Below are positions 1 through 10,284 of a stretch of 33,131 nucleotides of DNA, in pieces. A program made the translations under genes and the position numbers. The notes under the pieces are model-generated. The model made no database searches. It was not told where the DNA came from and saw only the letters and a list, made by a program, of their open reading frames with translations. Within the stretch, counting starts at the first letter, position 1; every line of letters starts with the position of its first letter. Source of the DNA: Roseomonas sp. GC11 (GTDB taxonomy: Bacteria > Pseudomonadota > Alphaproteobacteria > Acetobacterales > Acetobacteraceae); the NCBI RefSeq assembly GCF_024437745.1, contig NZ_JANFNY010000059.1, positions 1 through 33,131 on the forward strand, given 5' to 3'.

Positions 1-77
1 GGCTCTTTCCGTCGGGCCATAGGGGGTCTCCTTCTTCCCTACTATGCTCCGCCCTACACGAAATTTCTGACAGTCTC
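1..77 (-). mobile_element. End of an IS256-like insertion sequence, with the first codons of its transposase
   Basis: Reading leftward, an ATG at 20-18 preceded by an AAGGAG ribosome site opens a frame that begins MARRKEP and leaves the window. This start resembles the N-terminus of IS256-family (mutator-type) transposases, from memory of that family. Upstream of the gene, at about 55-77, the sequence reads on the minus strand GAGACTGTCAGAAATTTCGT, which has the look of an IS256-type terminal inverted repeat. The element would therefore end near base 77 with its body outside the window. Only seven codons are visible, so the family call is tentative. Confidence 0.45.
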
Positions 78-167
78 GACCTGCGCACGCGCCTGATGCT
101 GAACGCCGCCGACCAGCCATCGCCATCACCCTCCATCTCGGTGTTACGACGACCACGTGAAGCCGCC

Positions 168-330
168 CAATATGCCAGCATTCGGTACACGGAACGGCTG
201 CTCGACGCCGGGATCGAGCCGTCTGTCGGGAGCGTTGGCGATTCCCACGACAACGCGCCCGCCGAGACGGTGATCGGGCTGTGTTCAAGGCCGAGGTCGA
301 GGCAACGGCTTGCGGCGTTTGGCGTTCGTT
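168..330 (+). pseudogene. IS3-family transposase (OrfB) remnant, frameshifted
   Basis: From base 168 the plus strand encodes QYASIRYTERL, then the integrase-core stretch GIEPSVGSVGDSHDNAPAE, which is the classic IS3-family OrfB pattern around the third catalytic acidic residue. At about 281 the homology moves to another frame, continuing FKAEVE and WRSF, so the gene has lost its reading frame. The N-terminal part of OrfB and all of OrfA are missing. Similarity fades by about 330, just before the 3' end of the tetR gene. This is a dead fragment of a different IS3 subgroup from the ones near 25.5 and 33.0 kb. Confidence 0.75.
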
Positions 331-357
331 CCTGTGGCATCGACGAAGTCGTGCTCT

Positions 358-942
358 TCAGCGGCAAGGCGATGAACGTATGCTTTCCTCCTCGGCATCG
401 AGGAAGATGCGCGCCGAAGCCAGGATCTCCCCGGCAAGCGCCTCCGAAGTGGCGATACGGGCCAGGATCATGGCGCCGATCATGGTCGCCCAGGTTCCGA
501 TCGCCGCCGCCCGCCCTTCAACCGCTCCCTCGCCAACCGTCATGCTCGCGAATGTCTCGATCTGTCGCTCTATGGCGGCGGTGAGAACCTCGCGGGTGGG
601 GCCCGGCGCCCGTGCCATTTCGGGGCCCAGGGCAGCGAAGACGCAGCCAGCCCCGGGCGCTGCCCGATGCTCGGGGTGCAGATAGGCGCGGGCGAAGGCG
701 CGCAAATCATATGTGGGCAGGGATGGCGCGCGCGTCTCGGCGACAAACAACTCGGCCAGGGTGGCGGTAACAAGTTCTTCCTTGCTGGCAAAGTGCCGCG
801 GGAATCCGCCATGCGTGAGCCCGGCGCCGTCCATGACCTCGGCAATGGTGACGCCCTCCAACCCCTTCTCTCGAAACAGATTCGCGGCGGAGCGCATGAT
901 CGCCTGCCGGCTCTCCGCCTTCTGCTGCTGACTCCTGGCCAT
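358..942 (-). CDS. TetR/AcrR-family transcriptional repressor
   Basis: The 194-residue protein has the TetR layout: an N-terminal helix-turn-helix at about residues 29-50 (TIAEVMDGAGLTHGGFPRHF), then an all-helical ligand and dimer domain. The start at 942 is the first ATG before a polar, basic N-terminus typical of the family. It is divergent from the SDR-hydrolase-SDR operon starting at 1047. The 104-bp gap holds two 16-bp palindromes, one near each start, so self-repression and repression of the operon are likely. The ligand is unknown. TetR genes paired with SDR and hydrolase genes usually sense a small hydrophobic compound that the operon modifies. The 3' end lies about 30 bp from an IS3 scar, but the C-terminus does not look truncated. 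Confidence 0.9.
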   Translation of the reverse strand: MARSQQQKAESRQAIMRSAANLFREKGLEGVTIAEVMDGAGLTHGGFPRHFASKEELVTATLAELFVAETRAPSLPTYDLRAFARAYLHPEHRAAPGAGCVFAALGPEMARAPGPTREVLTAAIERQIETFASMTVGEGAVEGRAAAIGTWATMIGAMILARIATSEALAGEILASARIFLDAEEESIRSSPCR

Positions 943-971
943 CCTAAAATCTCCTCACGCAAAAAATTATA

Positions 972-987
972 GATGACATTGATCATC
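972..987. promoter_or_regulatory. Probable TetR operator 1
   Basis: The sequence GATGACATTGATCATC is an inverted repeat with arms GATGA and TCATC around six bases. It lies 30 bp upstream of the tetR start at 942. It matches the second palindrome at 998-1013 in 12 of 16 positions, and the centres are 26 bp apart. Assignment to the adjacent TetR is inference from position and symmetry. Confidence 0.6.
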
Positions 988-997
988 CTTTCAATTA

Positions 998-1013
998 GAT
1001 GATGTGCATCATC
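998..1013. promoter_or_regulatory. Probable TetR operator 2
   Basis: GATGATGTGCATCATC has perfect 7-bp arms around a TG centre and lies 33 bp upstream of the SDR start at 1047. An in-frame ATG at 999 falls inside this palindrome and lacks a ribosome site. The ATG at 1047, preceded by CGGAGA, is the better start. Confidence 0.62.
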
Positions 1014-1046
1014 CACATGAGCGGCACGCTCTCTCGGAGAAGACCA

Positions 1047-1829
1047 ATGTCGACGACCCTCATCACGGGCGCCTCGGGCGGGATCGGCGCCGTCTATGCC
1101 CGCCGTTTCGCGGCCCGTGGCCACGATCTCGTCCTGGTGGCGCGCAACACCGACAAGCTGGAGGCCCTGGCCGCCGAATTGCGCGCAGCCCACGCCGTTT
1201 CGGTCGAGGTGATCACCGCCGACCTGGCGGAGCCGGCGGATCTGGCCCTGGTGGAACATCGGCTGCGCCTCGGCGCGCCGGTCGACACGCTCGTCAACAA
1301 TGCCGGCGCCGCGCTGGTGGGCCCGTTCCAGGGGAGTGCGCCGGACAGGATGGACCATCTGCTGCGCCTCAACGTCGCGGCCCCGACGCGGCTCGCCTCG
1401 GCGGCACTCGAGGGCATGGTGGCGCGCGGCCATGGCGCCATCGTGAACATCGGCTCGGTTGTCTCGCTCATGCCGGCCTCTTTCCCCGGCATCTACGCGG
1501 CGACGAAGGCCTATATCCTCACCTTCTCGCAGGGGCTGGCCGCGGAAGCGGGGCCGAAGGGCGTTTACGTACAGGCTGTGCTGCCGGCCGCGACCCGCAC
1601 CGAGATCTGGGCCAAGGCCGGTGTCGATCTGGCCCAGATTCCCAATGTCATGGAGGCCGGCGATCTCGTCGATGCCGCCCTCGTCGGCTTCGACCGCCGG
1701 GAGGCCGTCACCATTCCGCCGCTCGCCGATATTGGCCTGTGGGAGGCGTTCGAGGGGGCACGCGCCACCCTGCCGTCTGGCCTGGGCGGCGCGCCGGCCG
1801 AACGCTACCGCCTCCCGGCTTCCGCCTGA
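1047..1829 (+). CDS. Short-chain dehydrogenase/reductase (SDR)
   Basis: A classical SDR of 260 residues: nucleotide-binding TGASGGIG at residues 7-14, NNAG at 84-87, catalytic serine at about 137 (NIGSVVS), and the YxxxK pair Y150 and K154 (YAATK). These enzymes interconvert alcohols and ketones or aldehydes with NAD(P)H in the cytosol. The RRF and VAR region after the second strand suggests NADP(H) preference, which is inference. It is the first gene of an operon with the hydrolase at 1942 and a second SDR at 2921, divergent from tetR. The start was chosen at 1047 for its GGAGA site and because the upstream ATG lies in the operator. The substrate cannot be told from sequence. Confidence 0.88.
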   Translation: MSTTLITGASGGIGAVYARRFAARGHDLVLVARNTDKLEALAAELRAAHAVSVEVITADLAEPADLALVEHRLRLGAPVDTLVNNAGAALVGPFQGSAPDRMDHLLRLNVAAPTRLASAALEGMVARGHGAIVNIGSVVSLMPASFPGIYAATKAYILTFSQGLAAEAGPKGVYVQAVLPAATRTEIWAKAGVDLAQIPNVMEAGDLVDAALVGFDRREAVTIPPLADIGLWEAFEGARATLPSGLGGAPAERYRLPASA

Positions 1830-1941
1830 GCCGAGCGGCTCAGGCGACTGGGCCCGGGCGCTGCAGGGGCAGGCGCATGCGCCGGCAATGCCCCGCGCAT
1901 CCCGGCGTCACCCCCCAAACACACGGATAGGAACGCCTCAG

Positions 1942-2829
1942 ATGACCACGCCTTCCAACGCCACGCCCCTGCGCACCGCCGCCAGTTCGGCCGAGGCACG
2001 CACCCAGTTCGTCGAGAGCAACGGCCGCCGGCTTGCCTACCGCGTCGTCGGCACGGGCAAGCCCCTGGTGCTGTGCAACCGCTTCCGGGGTGTTCTCGAC
2101 CTGTGGGATCCGGCCTTCATCGACGCCCTGGCGGCCGAGGGGCTTCAGGTCATCACCTTCGACTATTCCGGTCTCGGCCAATCCAGCGGCGAGGCCACCT
2201 ACAATCCCGTCTCGCTGGCCAAGGATGGGCTCGACCTGATCACGGCCCTCGGCCTGAAGGATCTGGCCATCGGCGGCTGGTCCATCGGCGGCATCGCCGC
2301 GCAGATCCTGCTCGCGATGACCGGCGAGATGGCGAGCCATGTCGTTCTGCTGGGCACGACCCCGCCGGGGCCGCTCGCCAAGTCGGGCGAGCAGCTTTTC
2401 TATGACACCGCCGCCGCGCCGGGCATCGACCTCGACCAGTTCACGACCGTTTTCTTCGAGCCCGCCGATGCCGCCAGCCGTGAGGCCTCGCGGCGCTCCT
2501 TCGAGCGGATGGCCGCCCGGACGGAGGACCGCAGCCCCGACGTTCCGGCCGAATGGGCCATCGCGCAGATCGGCCGCGAACCGCGGAACCCCCTCTTTCC
2601 GTCGCCCGACATTCTGCAACTCCTCAAGACGACGGCGACGCCGATCCTGCACCTGGGCGGGGACCATGACATCGTGATGCCCATCGAGAACTGGTACGCC
2701 CTGAACGGCCAGTTGCCCACGCTCCATCTCATCACCTACCCGCGGGCCGGCCACGGGCCGCATCATCAGCATCCGGACATGGCCGCGGCCCAGATCGCAG
2801 CTTTCATCCGTGGCGCGCACCGGCCCTGA
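1942..2829 (+). CDS. Alpha/beta-fold hydrolase
   Basis: A 295-residue single-domain alpha/beta hydrolase. The nucleophile elbow is GWSIGG with Ser114, the acid is in GGDHDIVMP (probably D243), and the histidine is H271 in RAGHGP. The oxyanion segment after strand 3 reads LCNRFRG in place of the common HGxxG, a variant found in one subgroup of these proteins. AGGAA lies eight bases before the ATG. It is second in the operon, 112 bp after the upstream SDR and 91 bp before the next SDR. Members of this fold include esterases, haloperoxidase-like enzymes and C-C hydrolases. Placed between two SDRs and under a TetR, a role in breaking down or detoxifying an ester, lactone or ketone is plausible but unproven. 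Confidence 0.85.
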   Translation: MTTPSNATPLRTAASSAEARTQFVESNGRRLAYRVVGTGKPLVLCNRFRGVLDLWDPAFIDALAAEGLQVITFDYSGLGQSSGEATYNPVSLAKDGLDLITALGLKDLAIGGWSIGGIAAQILLAMTGEMASHVVLLGTTPPGPLAKSGEQLFYDTAAAPGIDLDQFTTVFFEPADAASREASRRSFERMAARTEDRSPDVPAEWAIAQIGREPRNPLFPSPDILQLLKTTATPILHLGGDHDIVMPIENWYALNGQLPTLHLITYPRAGHGPHHQHPDMAAAQIAAFIRGAHRP

Positions 2830-2881
2830 GCCTGGCGCGGCCATGGCCCGCCAAGGCGTGCAATCTCTTCATCCTGCGAGC

Positions 2882-2904
2882 GCCCCAGCCGTGATGGCTG
2901 GGGC
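2882..2904 (+). terminator. Intercistronic hairpin
   Basis: GCCCCAGCC and GGCTGGGGC form a perfect 9-bp GC-rich stem with loop GTGAT, directly followed by the AGAAGGA ribosome site of the SDR at 2921. There is no T-run, so it is more likely a partial terminator or an RNA-stabilising or translation-tuning element than a full terminator. Confidence 0.5.
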
Positions 2905-2920
2905 AGAAGGAAGCGATCTC

Positions 2921-3736
2921 ATGAGTATGGCCCATCGTGGTGTAGCCCTCGTCACCGGCGCTTCCGCGGGCATCGGCAAGGCCACGGCCGCGGCGCTCCT
3001 GGCCGCGGGCTACCGCGTGTTCGGCACCAGCCGCAATCCGGCGCCCGAGACGGCGCCCGGCATCACCCTGCTGCCCTGCGATGTGACCGACGATGCCTCC
3101 GTCGCCGCCATGGTGGCGGAGGTGATGCGGCAGGCCGGGCGCATCGATCTTCTGGTCAACAATGCCGGCGCCGCGCTGATCGGCGCGGCGGAGGAAACCT
3201 CCATTGACCAGGCCAAGGCTCTCTTCGATCTCAATCTGTTCGGGGTCGTCCGGACCACCCAGGCGGTGTTGCCGATCATGCGCGGGCAGCGCAGCGGCCG
3301 CATCGTCAACATCAGTTCGGTGGTCGGCTTCCTCCCCAGCCCCTATGCCGCGCTCTATGCCGCGACCAAGCACGCCGTGGAAGGCTATTCGGAATCCCTC
3401 GACCATGAGGTGCGCACCCTCGGCATCCGCGTGCTGCTGGTCGAGCCGGCTTTCACGCGCACCGCGCTGGACCGCAATGCGCCCAAGCCCGACCGCCCCC
3501 TGCCGGTCTATGAAGCGGCGCGTGCGGCGATGACCGCGGTGTGGAACAGCGCGATCCAGGACGGGGATACCCCCGAGACGGTGGCCGCCACTGTCGTTGC
3601 AGCGGCGACCGCCCCTGCACCCAGGCTGCGCAACCCGGCGGGCAGGCGCGCCAGCCAGCTCCATGTCCTGCGTCGCTTCGTGCCCGCCGGCATGTTCGAT
3701 AAGAGCCTGCGCGGGCAGATGAAGCTGCCGACCTGA
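2921..3736 (+). CDS. Short-chain dehydrogenase/reductase (SDR)
   Basis: A second classical SDR (271 residues), only distantly like the one at 1047. It has TGASAGIG at residues 12-19, a CDVTD acidic adenine-binding motif at about 53-57, NNAG at 80-83, serines in NISSVVG near 131, and Y146 and K150 (YAATK). The longer C-terminus resembles the oxidoreductase/YbbO-like group. The start at 2921 is chosen because AGAAGGA precedes it; an in-frame start further upstream would run through the hairpin. It is the last gene of the TetR-controlled operon and ends before a terminator-like hairpin. Confidence 0.88.
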   Translation: MSMAHRGVALVTGASAGIGKATAAALLAAGYRVFGTSRNPAPETAPGITLLPCDVTDDASVAAMVAEVMRQAGRIDLLVNNAGAALIGAAEETSIDQAKALFDLNLFGVVRTTQAVLPIMRGQRSGRIVNISSVVGFLPSPYAALYAATKHAVEGYSESLDHEVRTLGIRVLLVEPAFTRTALDRNAPKPDRPLPVYEAARAAMTAVWNSAIQDGDTPETVAATVVAAATAPAPRLRNPAGRRASQLHVLRRFVPAGMFDKSLRGQMKLPT

Positions 3737-3806
3737 CGCAGAAACCGCCGCCCGCGTCCCTGCGGGAAGGCTGCAACAGTGGCCGCGCGGCGCGCTGAGC
3801 AACCAA

Positions 3807-3835
3807 GCCCCATGCCGTGTGCGCCGGCATGGGGC
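3807..3835. terminator. Hairpin terminator between convergent genes
   Basis: GCCCCATGCC and GGCATGGGGC make a perfect 10-bp stem around a 9-base loop. A short T tract follows on the plus strand (CATTT), and TTGGTTG follows on the minus strand. It sits between the SDR ending at 3736 and the leftward gene ending at 3892, so it probably serves both. Confidence 0.62.
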
Positions 3836-3891
3836 CATTTGCTCGTGCGCTTGACCGGGGCCGAGGTCACGCCGCCAATGATTCGGAGGAA

Positions 3892-4718
3892 CTAGGCCGG
3901 GCTGCTCTCGCCGAACCAGTGAACCGCTGTGGTGCCGCCGTCGATCAGGAAATCGCTACCGGTGATGAAACCGCCGTCCGTGCCCATGATCAGCGCGGCC
4001 AGATTGGCGATCTCGTCCGGGGTGGCGGCGCGGCCGGCGATCGAGCTTTCAATCATCCTGCGATAGCCGGCGCCGCGGGGGCCATTCAGTTCGTCATTGG
4101 CCAGCGGCGTGATGACGATGCCGGGGCTGATCGCGTTGATGCGCGCGCCGCGCTTGCCCCACCGCACCGCCTCGGCCTGCACCCGCAAGCCGTTGCCTCG
4201 CTTGGAAAGCTGATAGGCATGCAGCGTGTCCTGCACCTGGCCTGGCTGGAGGAAGGGCAGATCCAGCAACTGCTCGACGGGCGTGGTCGCAAGCTGGCGA
4301 TTCTGCTCGATCGTCAGCGGGCCCATGCGATGCCCGGACTGCGAGGAGATGACGACCCCCGAACCACCCCTCGCCATCACTTCGCCGAACGCCTCAAGGA
4401 GCAGGGCGGTCCCGTAGAGATCGACCTTCAGGATCACCTCGACAGGCGCCTGCGAGGGCGAGACACCGGCGGCCTGGATGAGGCCGGTGACTTCGCCCAA
4501 TCCGCGCGCCGTGGCCACCAGCGCTTCGACCGACGGGCGGGAGGACACGTCGACGGTGGTGGTCTGCACGCGATAACCGGCGTCGCTCAACACTTTCGCG
4601 GCGACCTCGGCGTTTTCCTGCCGAAGGTCCGCGAGCAGAACGGTCTTGCCGACGCTCACGCGCCGGGCGATGGCCTAGCCTATCGAGCCGGCGCCAACAA
4701 CGACGATAACCTGCGACA

Positions 4719-4719
<1 letters not shown>
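3892..4719 (-). pseudogene. SDR-family oxidoreductase interrupted by an in-frame amber codon
   Basis: The frame opens at ATG 4719-4717 and reads MSQVIVVVGAGSIG, then TAG at 4677-4675, then AIARR and a further 255 residues of intact SDR, including YQLSK (Tyr and Lys of the active site) and NAISPGI. The intact paralogue at 7507-8340 has GAGGIGQAIARR at the same place, so the amber most simply comes from one C-to-T change in a CAG glutamine codon. The stop lies inside the glycine-rich cofactor loop. A GTG at 4659 could restart translation, but that product would lack the first beta strand and the dinucleotide-binding glycines. The ATG overlaps the TGA of the upstream aldo/keto reductase (TGATG), so the gene was translationally coupled. 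The rest of the frame is unscarred, so the change is recent, an error in the sequence, or suppressed. Confidence 0.82.
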
Positions 4720-6348
<1,629 letters not shown>

Positions 6349-6472
6349 GATGAAGCCCTCAGCAGTGTTCTTCGATCGACGGCATCGCGCATCCCCATGC
6401 AGACGAGACTCACGCCAGAAACAGCGAGACCGCCTTGCCCCGGCGCAGGCTGTTTCATCGAAACGGCCTCGA

Positions 6473-8340
<1,868 letters not shown>

Positions 8341-8468
8341 GTCCTTGCCTCCGCAGAGCCCCGCCGGGCATTGCGAACCGGCGGCCATTTCGCTGAGGCG
8401 ATATAGACGAGGGAATTTTCAGCTATTAGATGCTTAGTTTTGTATGCGGTTATATCTGGAGCTTATCA
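8341..8468. promoter_or_regulatory. Divergent control region between SDR operon and lysR
   Basis: This 128-bp gap is AT-rich by local standards from about 8400. It holds the inverted pairs GATATA/TATATC and ATAG/CTAT, the kind of dyads LysR proteins use. CCGCCGG and CCGGCGG form a 7-bp hairpin in the leader of the leftward operon (about 8362-8385). No single box can be fixed by eye. Confidence 0.45.
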
Positions 8469-9416
8469 ATGAAGCGGGAGGAGCTCAGCGATCTTGCTGT
8501 TTTCCTTGCAGTTGCCGAAGCGCGCAGCTTCACGCGAGCGGCGGCCACCCTGGGGACGTCCCAATCCGCGATCAGCCAGATCGTGCGGCGGCTCGAAACC
8601 TCGATCGGATTGCGGCTTCTCACGCGCAACACGCGCAAGGTCGCGCCGACGGAAGCCGGAGAGCAGCTGATTGCGACGCTTCGGCCGGCCTTCAATGAAA
8701 TTGACGCCCGCCTCTCGGCCTTGAGCGCGCTGCGCGAGCGTCCTGCCGGGACGGTCAGGATCACATCGAGCCGGCATGCCGCCGAGACGATCCTGTGGCC
8801 GGCGGTAGGCAGGATGCTCCAGGATTATCCCGATGTGGCCGTCGAGATCTCGATTGACAGCCATCTGACCGACATCATCGCGGACCGTTTTGATGCTGGC
8901 ATCCGCCTCGGGGAGCAGGTCGCGAAGGACATGATCGCCGTCAGGATCGGCCCGGAACTCCGCATGGCTGTCGTTGGCGCGCCGTCCTATTTCGCGGCGC
9001 ATGGCCGGCCTGAGACCCCCCACCAGCTCACGGCGCATCGTTGCATCAATATCCGCATGCAAACCAAGGGCGGCCTCTACACCTGGGAGTTTGGACGTGC
9101 TGGGCGCGATCTCAATGTGCGCGTGGAGGGGCCGTTGATCCTCAACGACGTGCCGATGATCCTGACGGCCGCGGCCGAAGGCGTCGGACTGGCCTGCGTG
9201 ATGGAGGACCAGGCTGAAGCGCTGCTGCAGTCGGGCAGGCTGGAGCGCGTGCTCGAGGACTGGTGCCCGCCATTTGCGGGATATCACCTCTATTATCCCG
9301 ATCGCCGGCAGCTTCCTCCGGCCTTCTCGCTGCTCGTCGATGCCTTGCGTTATCGTGGCAGGCAGGCTGGCAAGCATCGCCCGGGCGATGCGCCGAATGT
9401 TCGGAGATCCCGCTAG
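8469..9416 (+). CDS. LysR-family transcriptional regulator
   Basis: A 315-residue LysR regulator. The winged helix-turn-helix spans about residues 18-60 (FTRAAATLGTSQSAISQIVR, then RLLTRNTRKVAPTEAG). The periplasmic-binding-like co-inducer domain follows, with TVRITSS opening the effector domain and DAGIRLGE typical of the large CrgA/DmlR-like subgroup. TGGAG lies eight bases before ATG 8469. It is divergent from the SDR-aldo/keto reductase operon, so it probably controls that operon and itself. The inducer is unknown; it could be a quinone, aldehyde or aromatic compound handled by the operon. Confidence 0.92.
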   Translation: MKREELSDLAVFLAVAEARSFTRAAATLGTSQSAISQIVRRLETSIGLRLLTRNTRKVAPTEAGEQLIATLRPAFNEIDARLSALSALRERPAGTVRITSSRHAAETILWPAVGRMLQDYPDVAVEISIDSHLTDIIADRFDAGIRLGEQVAKDMIAVRIGPELRMAVVGAPSYFAAHGRPETPHQLTAHRCINIRMQTKGGLYTWEFGRAGRDLNVRVEGPLILNDVPMILTAAAEGVGLACVMEDQAEALLQSGRLERVLEDWCPPFAGYHLYYPDRRQLPPAFSLLVDALRYRGRQAGKHRPGDAPNVRRSR

Positions 9417-9473
9417 ATCGGCAAACCACTCCAGGCGCCGCGGCCAGCCTGGCGCGGGCATGCCTTCGGAGAA

Positions 9474-9490
9474 ATTTGGCACTGAGTGAC
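9474..9490. promoter_or_regulatory. Probable operator for the second TetR (autoregulation)
   Basis: Read on the minus strand the site is GTCACTCAGTGCCAAAT. It matches GTCACTCATTGACAAAT at 10135-10151 in 15 of 17 positions. It lies 45 bp upstream of the tetR start at 9536. The second copy sits in the aldehyde dehydrogenase promoter. Confidence 0.62.
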
Positions 9491-9535
9491 TTTTGTGAAA
9501 TTCTGCCCGCCAGTCAGCATTCAGAAGGGCCTGCC

Positions 9536-10114
9536 GTGAGTCTTCGAGAGCGCAAGAAGGACAAGACGCGCGCCGACCTGTTGGCGGCCGCGCTGGAACT
9601 GTTCGAAAAGCAGGGTTTCGCGGAAACCACGATCCACCAGATCGCCGACGCGGTTGATGTCTCCGCGCGAACGCTTCTGCGCTATTTTCCGACGAAGGAA
9701 GACGTCGTGGTGAGCTGGGTCGAGGAGGGCATGTCCGTCTTCCTGTCCAGCTTCGCCGACCGCCCCGCCAGTGAGCCCGCACATGTCTCGTTGCTGGCCA
9801 GCGCACGCGCGATGCTGGCGCATTACCAGTCGCAGGCCGAATTCTACCTCACCATCGAGCGCGCCATTGCCTCTTCGCCCGCCATCCGGGCCCGCAAGCT
9901 GGAGATGTCGGCGCGGCTCGCGGAAGAGGTGACGGAACTGCTGAGGCAGCGGCGCGGAACCGCGGGGGGCGGGGACTGGCAGGTCCTGCTTTATCCTGCC
10001 CTGGTCTTTGCCATGCTGCGGGCCGTCATCGGCCGATGGGTCGCGGAGAATGGCGATCGTGACCTGCTCGCCCTGTTCGACGAGGCCAGCAGCCTCGTGA
10101 CCTTCGCGGCATGA
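9536..10114 (+). CDS. TetR-family transcriptional regulator
   Basis: A 192-residue TetR protein starting at GTG 9536 after CAGAAGGG. The helix-turn-helix spans about residues 29-51 (TTIHQIADAVDVSARTLLRYF), followed by the FPTKEDVV stretch typical of the family, then a helical effector domain. The open frame extends about 90 codons upstream, but that part has no family likeness and crosses the operator-like site at 9474. The aldehyde dehydrogenase gene follows 170 bp downstream. A 17-bp sequence shared between the two promoters suggests that the protein represses both itself and the dehydrogenase. Confidence 0.88.
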   Translation: MSLRERKKDKTRADLLAAALELFEKQGFAETTIHQIADAVDVSARTLLRYFPTKEDVVVSWVEEGMSVFLSSFADRPASEPAHVSLLASARAMLAHYQSQAEFYLTIERAIASSPAIRARKLEMSARLAEEVTELLRQRRGTAGGGDWQVLLYPALVFAMLRAVIGRWVAENGDRDLLALFDEASSLVTFAA

Positions 10115-10134
10115 CGGTCTCTCCAGGAGTATGT

Positions 10135-10171
10135 GTCACTCATTGACAAATGCCTATTAGAGACATAAATC
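10135..10171 (+). promoter_or_regulatory. Promoter with overlapping TetR operator, before the aldehyde dehydrogenase gene
   Basis: The operator-like copy is GTCACTCATTGACAAAT at 10135-10151, and TGTCA/TGACA form its inverted arms. A perfect -35 hexamer TTGACA (10143-10148) lies inside it, and an AT-rich stretch (ACATAAATC) is placed as the -10 about 16-17 bases later. A repressor bound here would block the polymerase. The predicted leader before the GTG at 10285 is roughly 110 bases. Confidence 0.65.
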
Positions 10172-10284
10172 GAGCGTAGAGGACGAGGCGCATCTGCCGT
10201 GCCGCGGTTTTGCGCGGGGCATCCCGCGCGGCTCCACGTCCTTCCTTGGCGCATCGCGGCGCAGGTTTGAAAAGGAGACGCTCG

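Noticed and set aside
3807-3835. Recombination or attachment site at the large palindrome
   Set aside because: Its position between convergent stops and simple stem-loop form fit a bidirectional terminator, and no integrase or direct repeat accompanies it.
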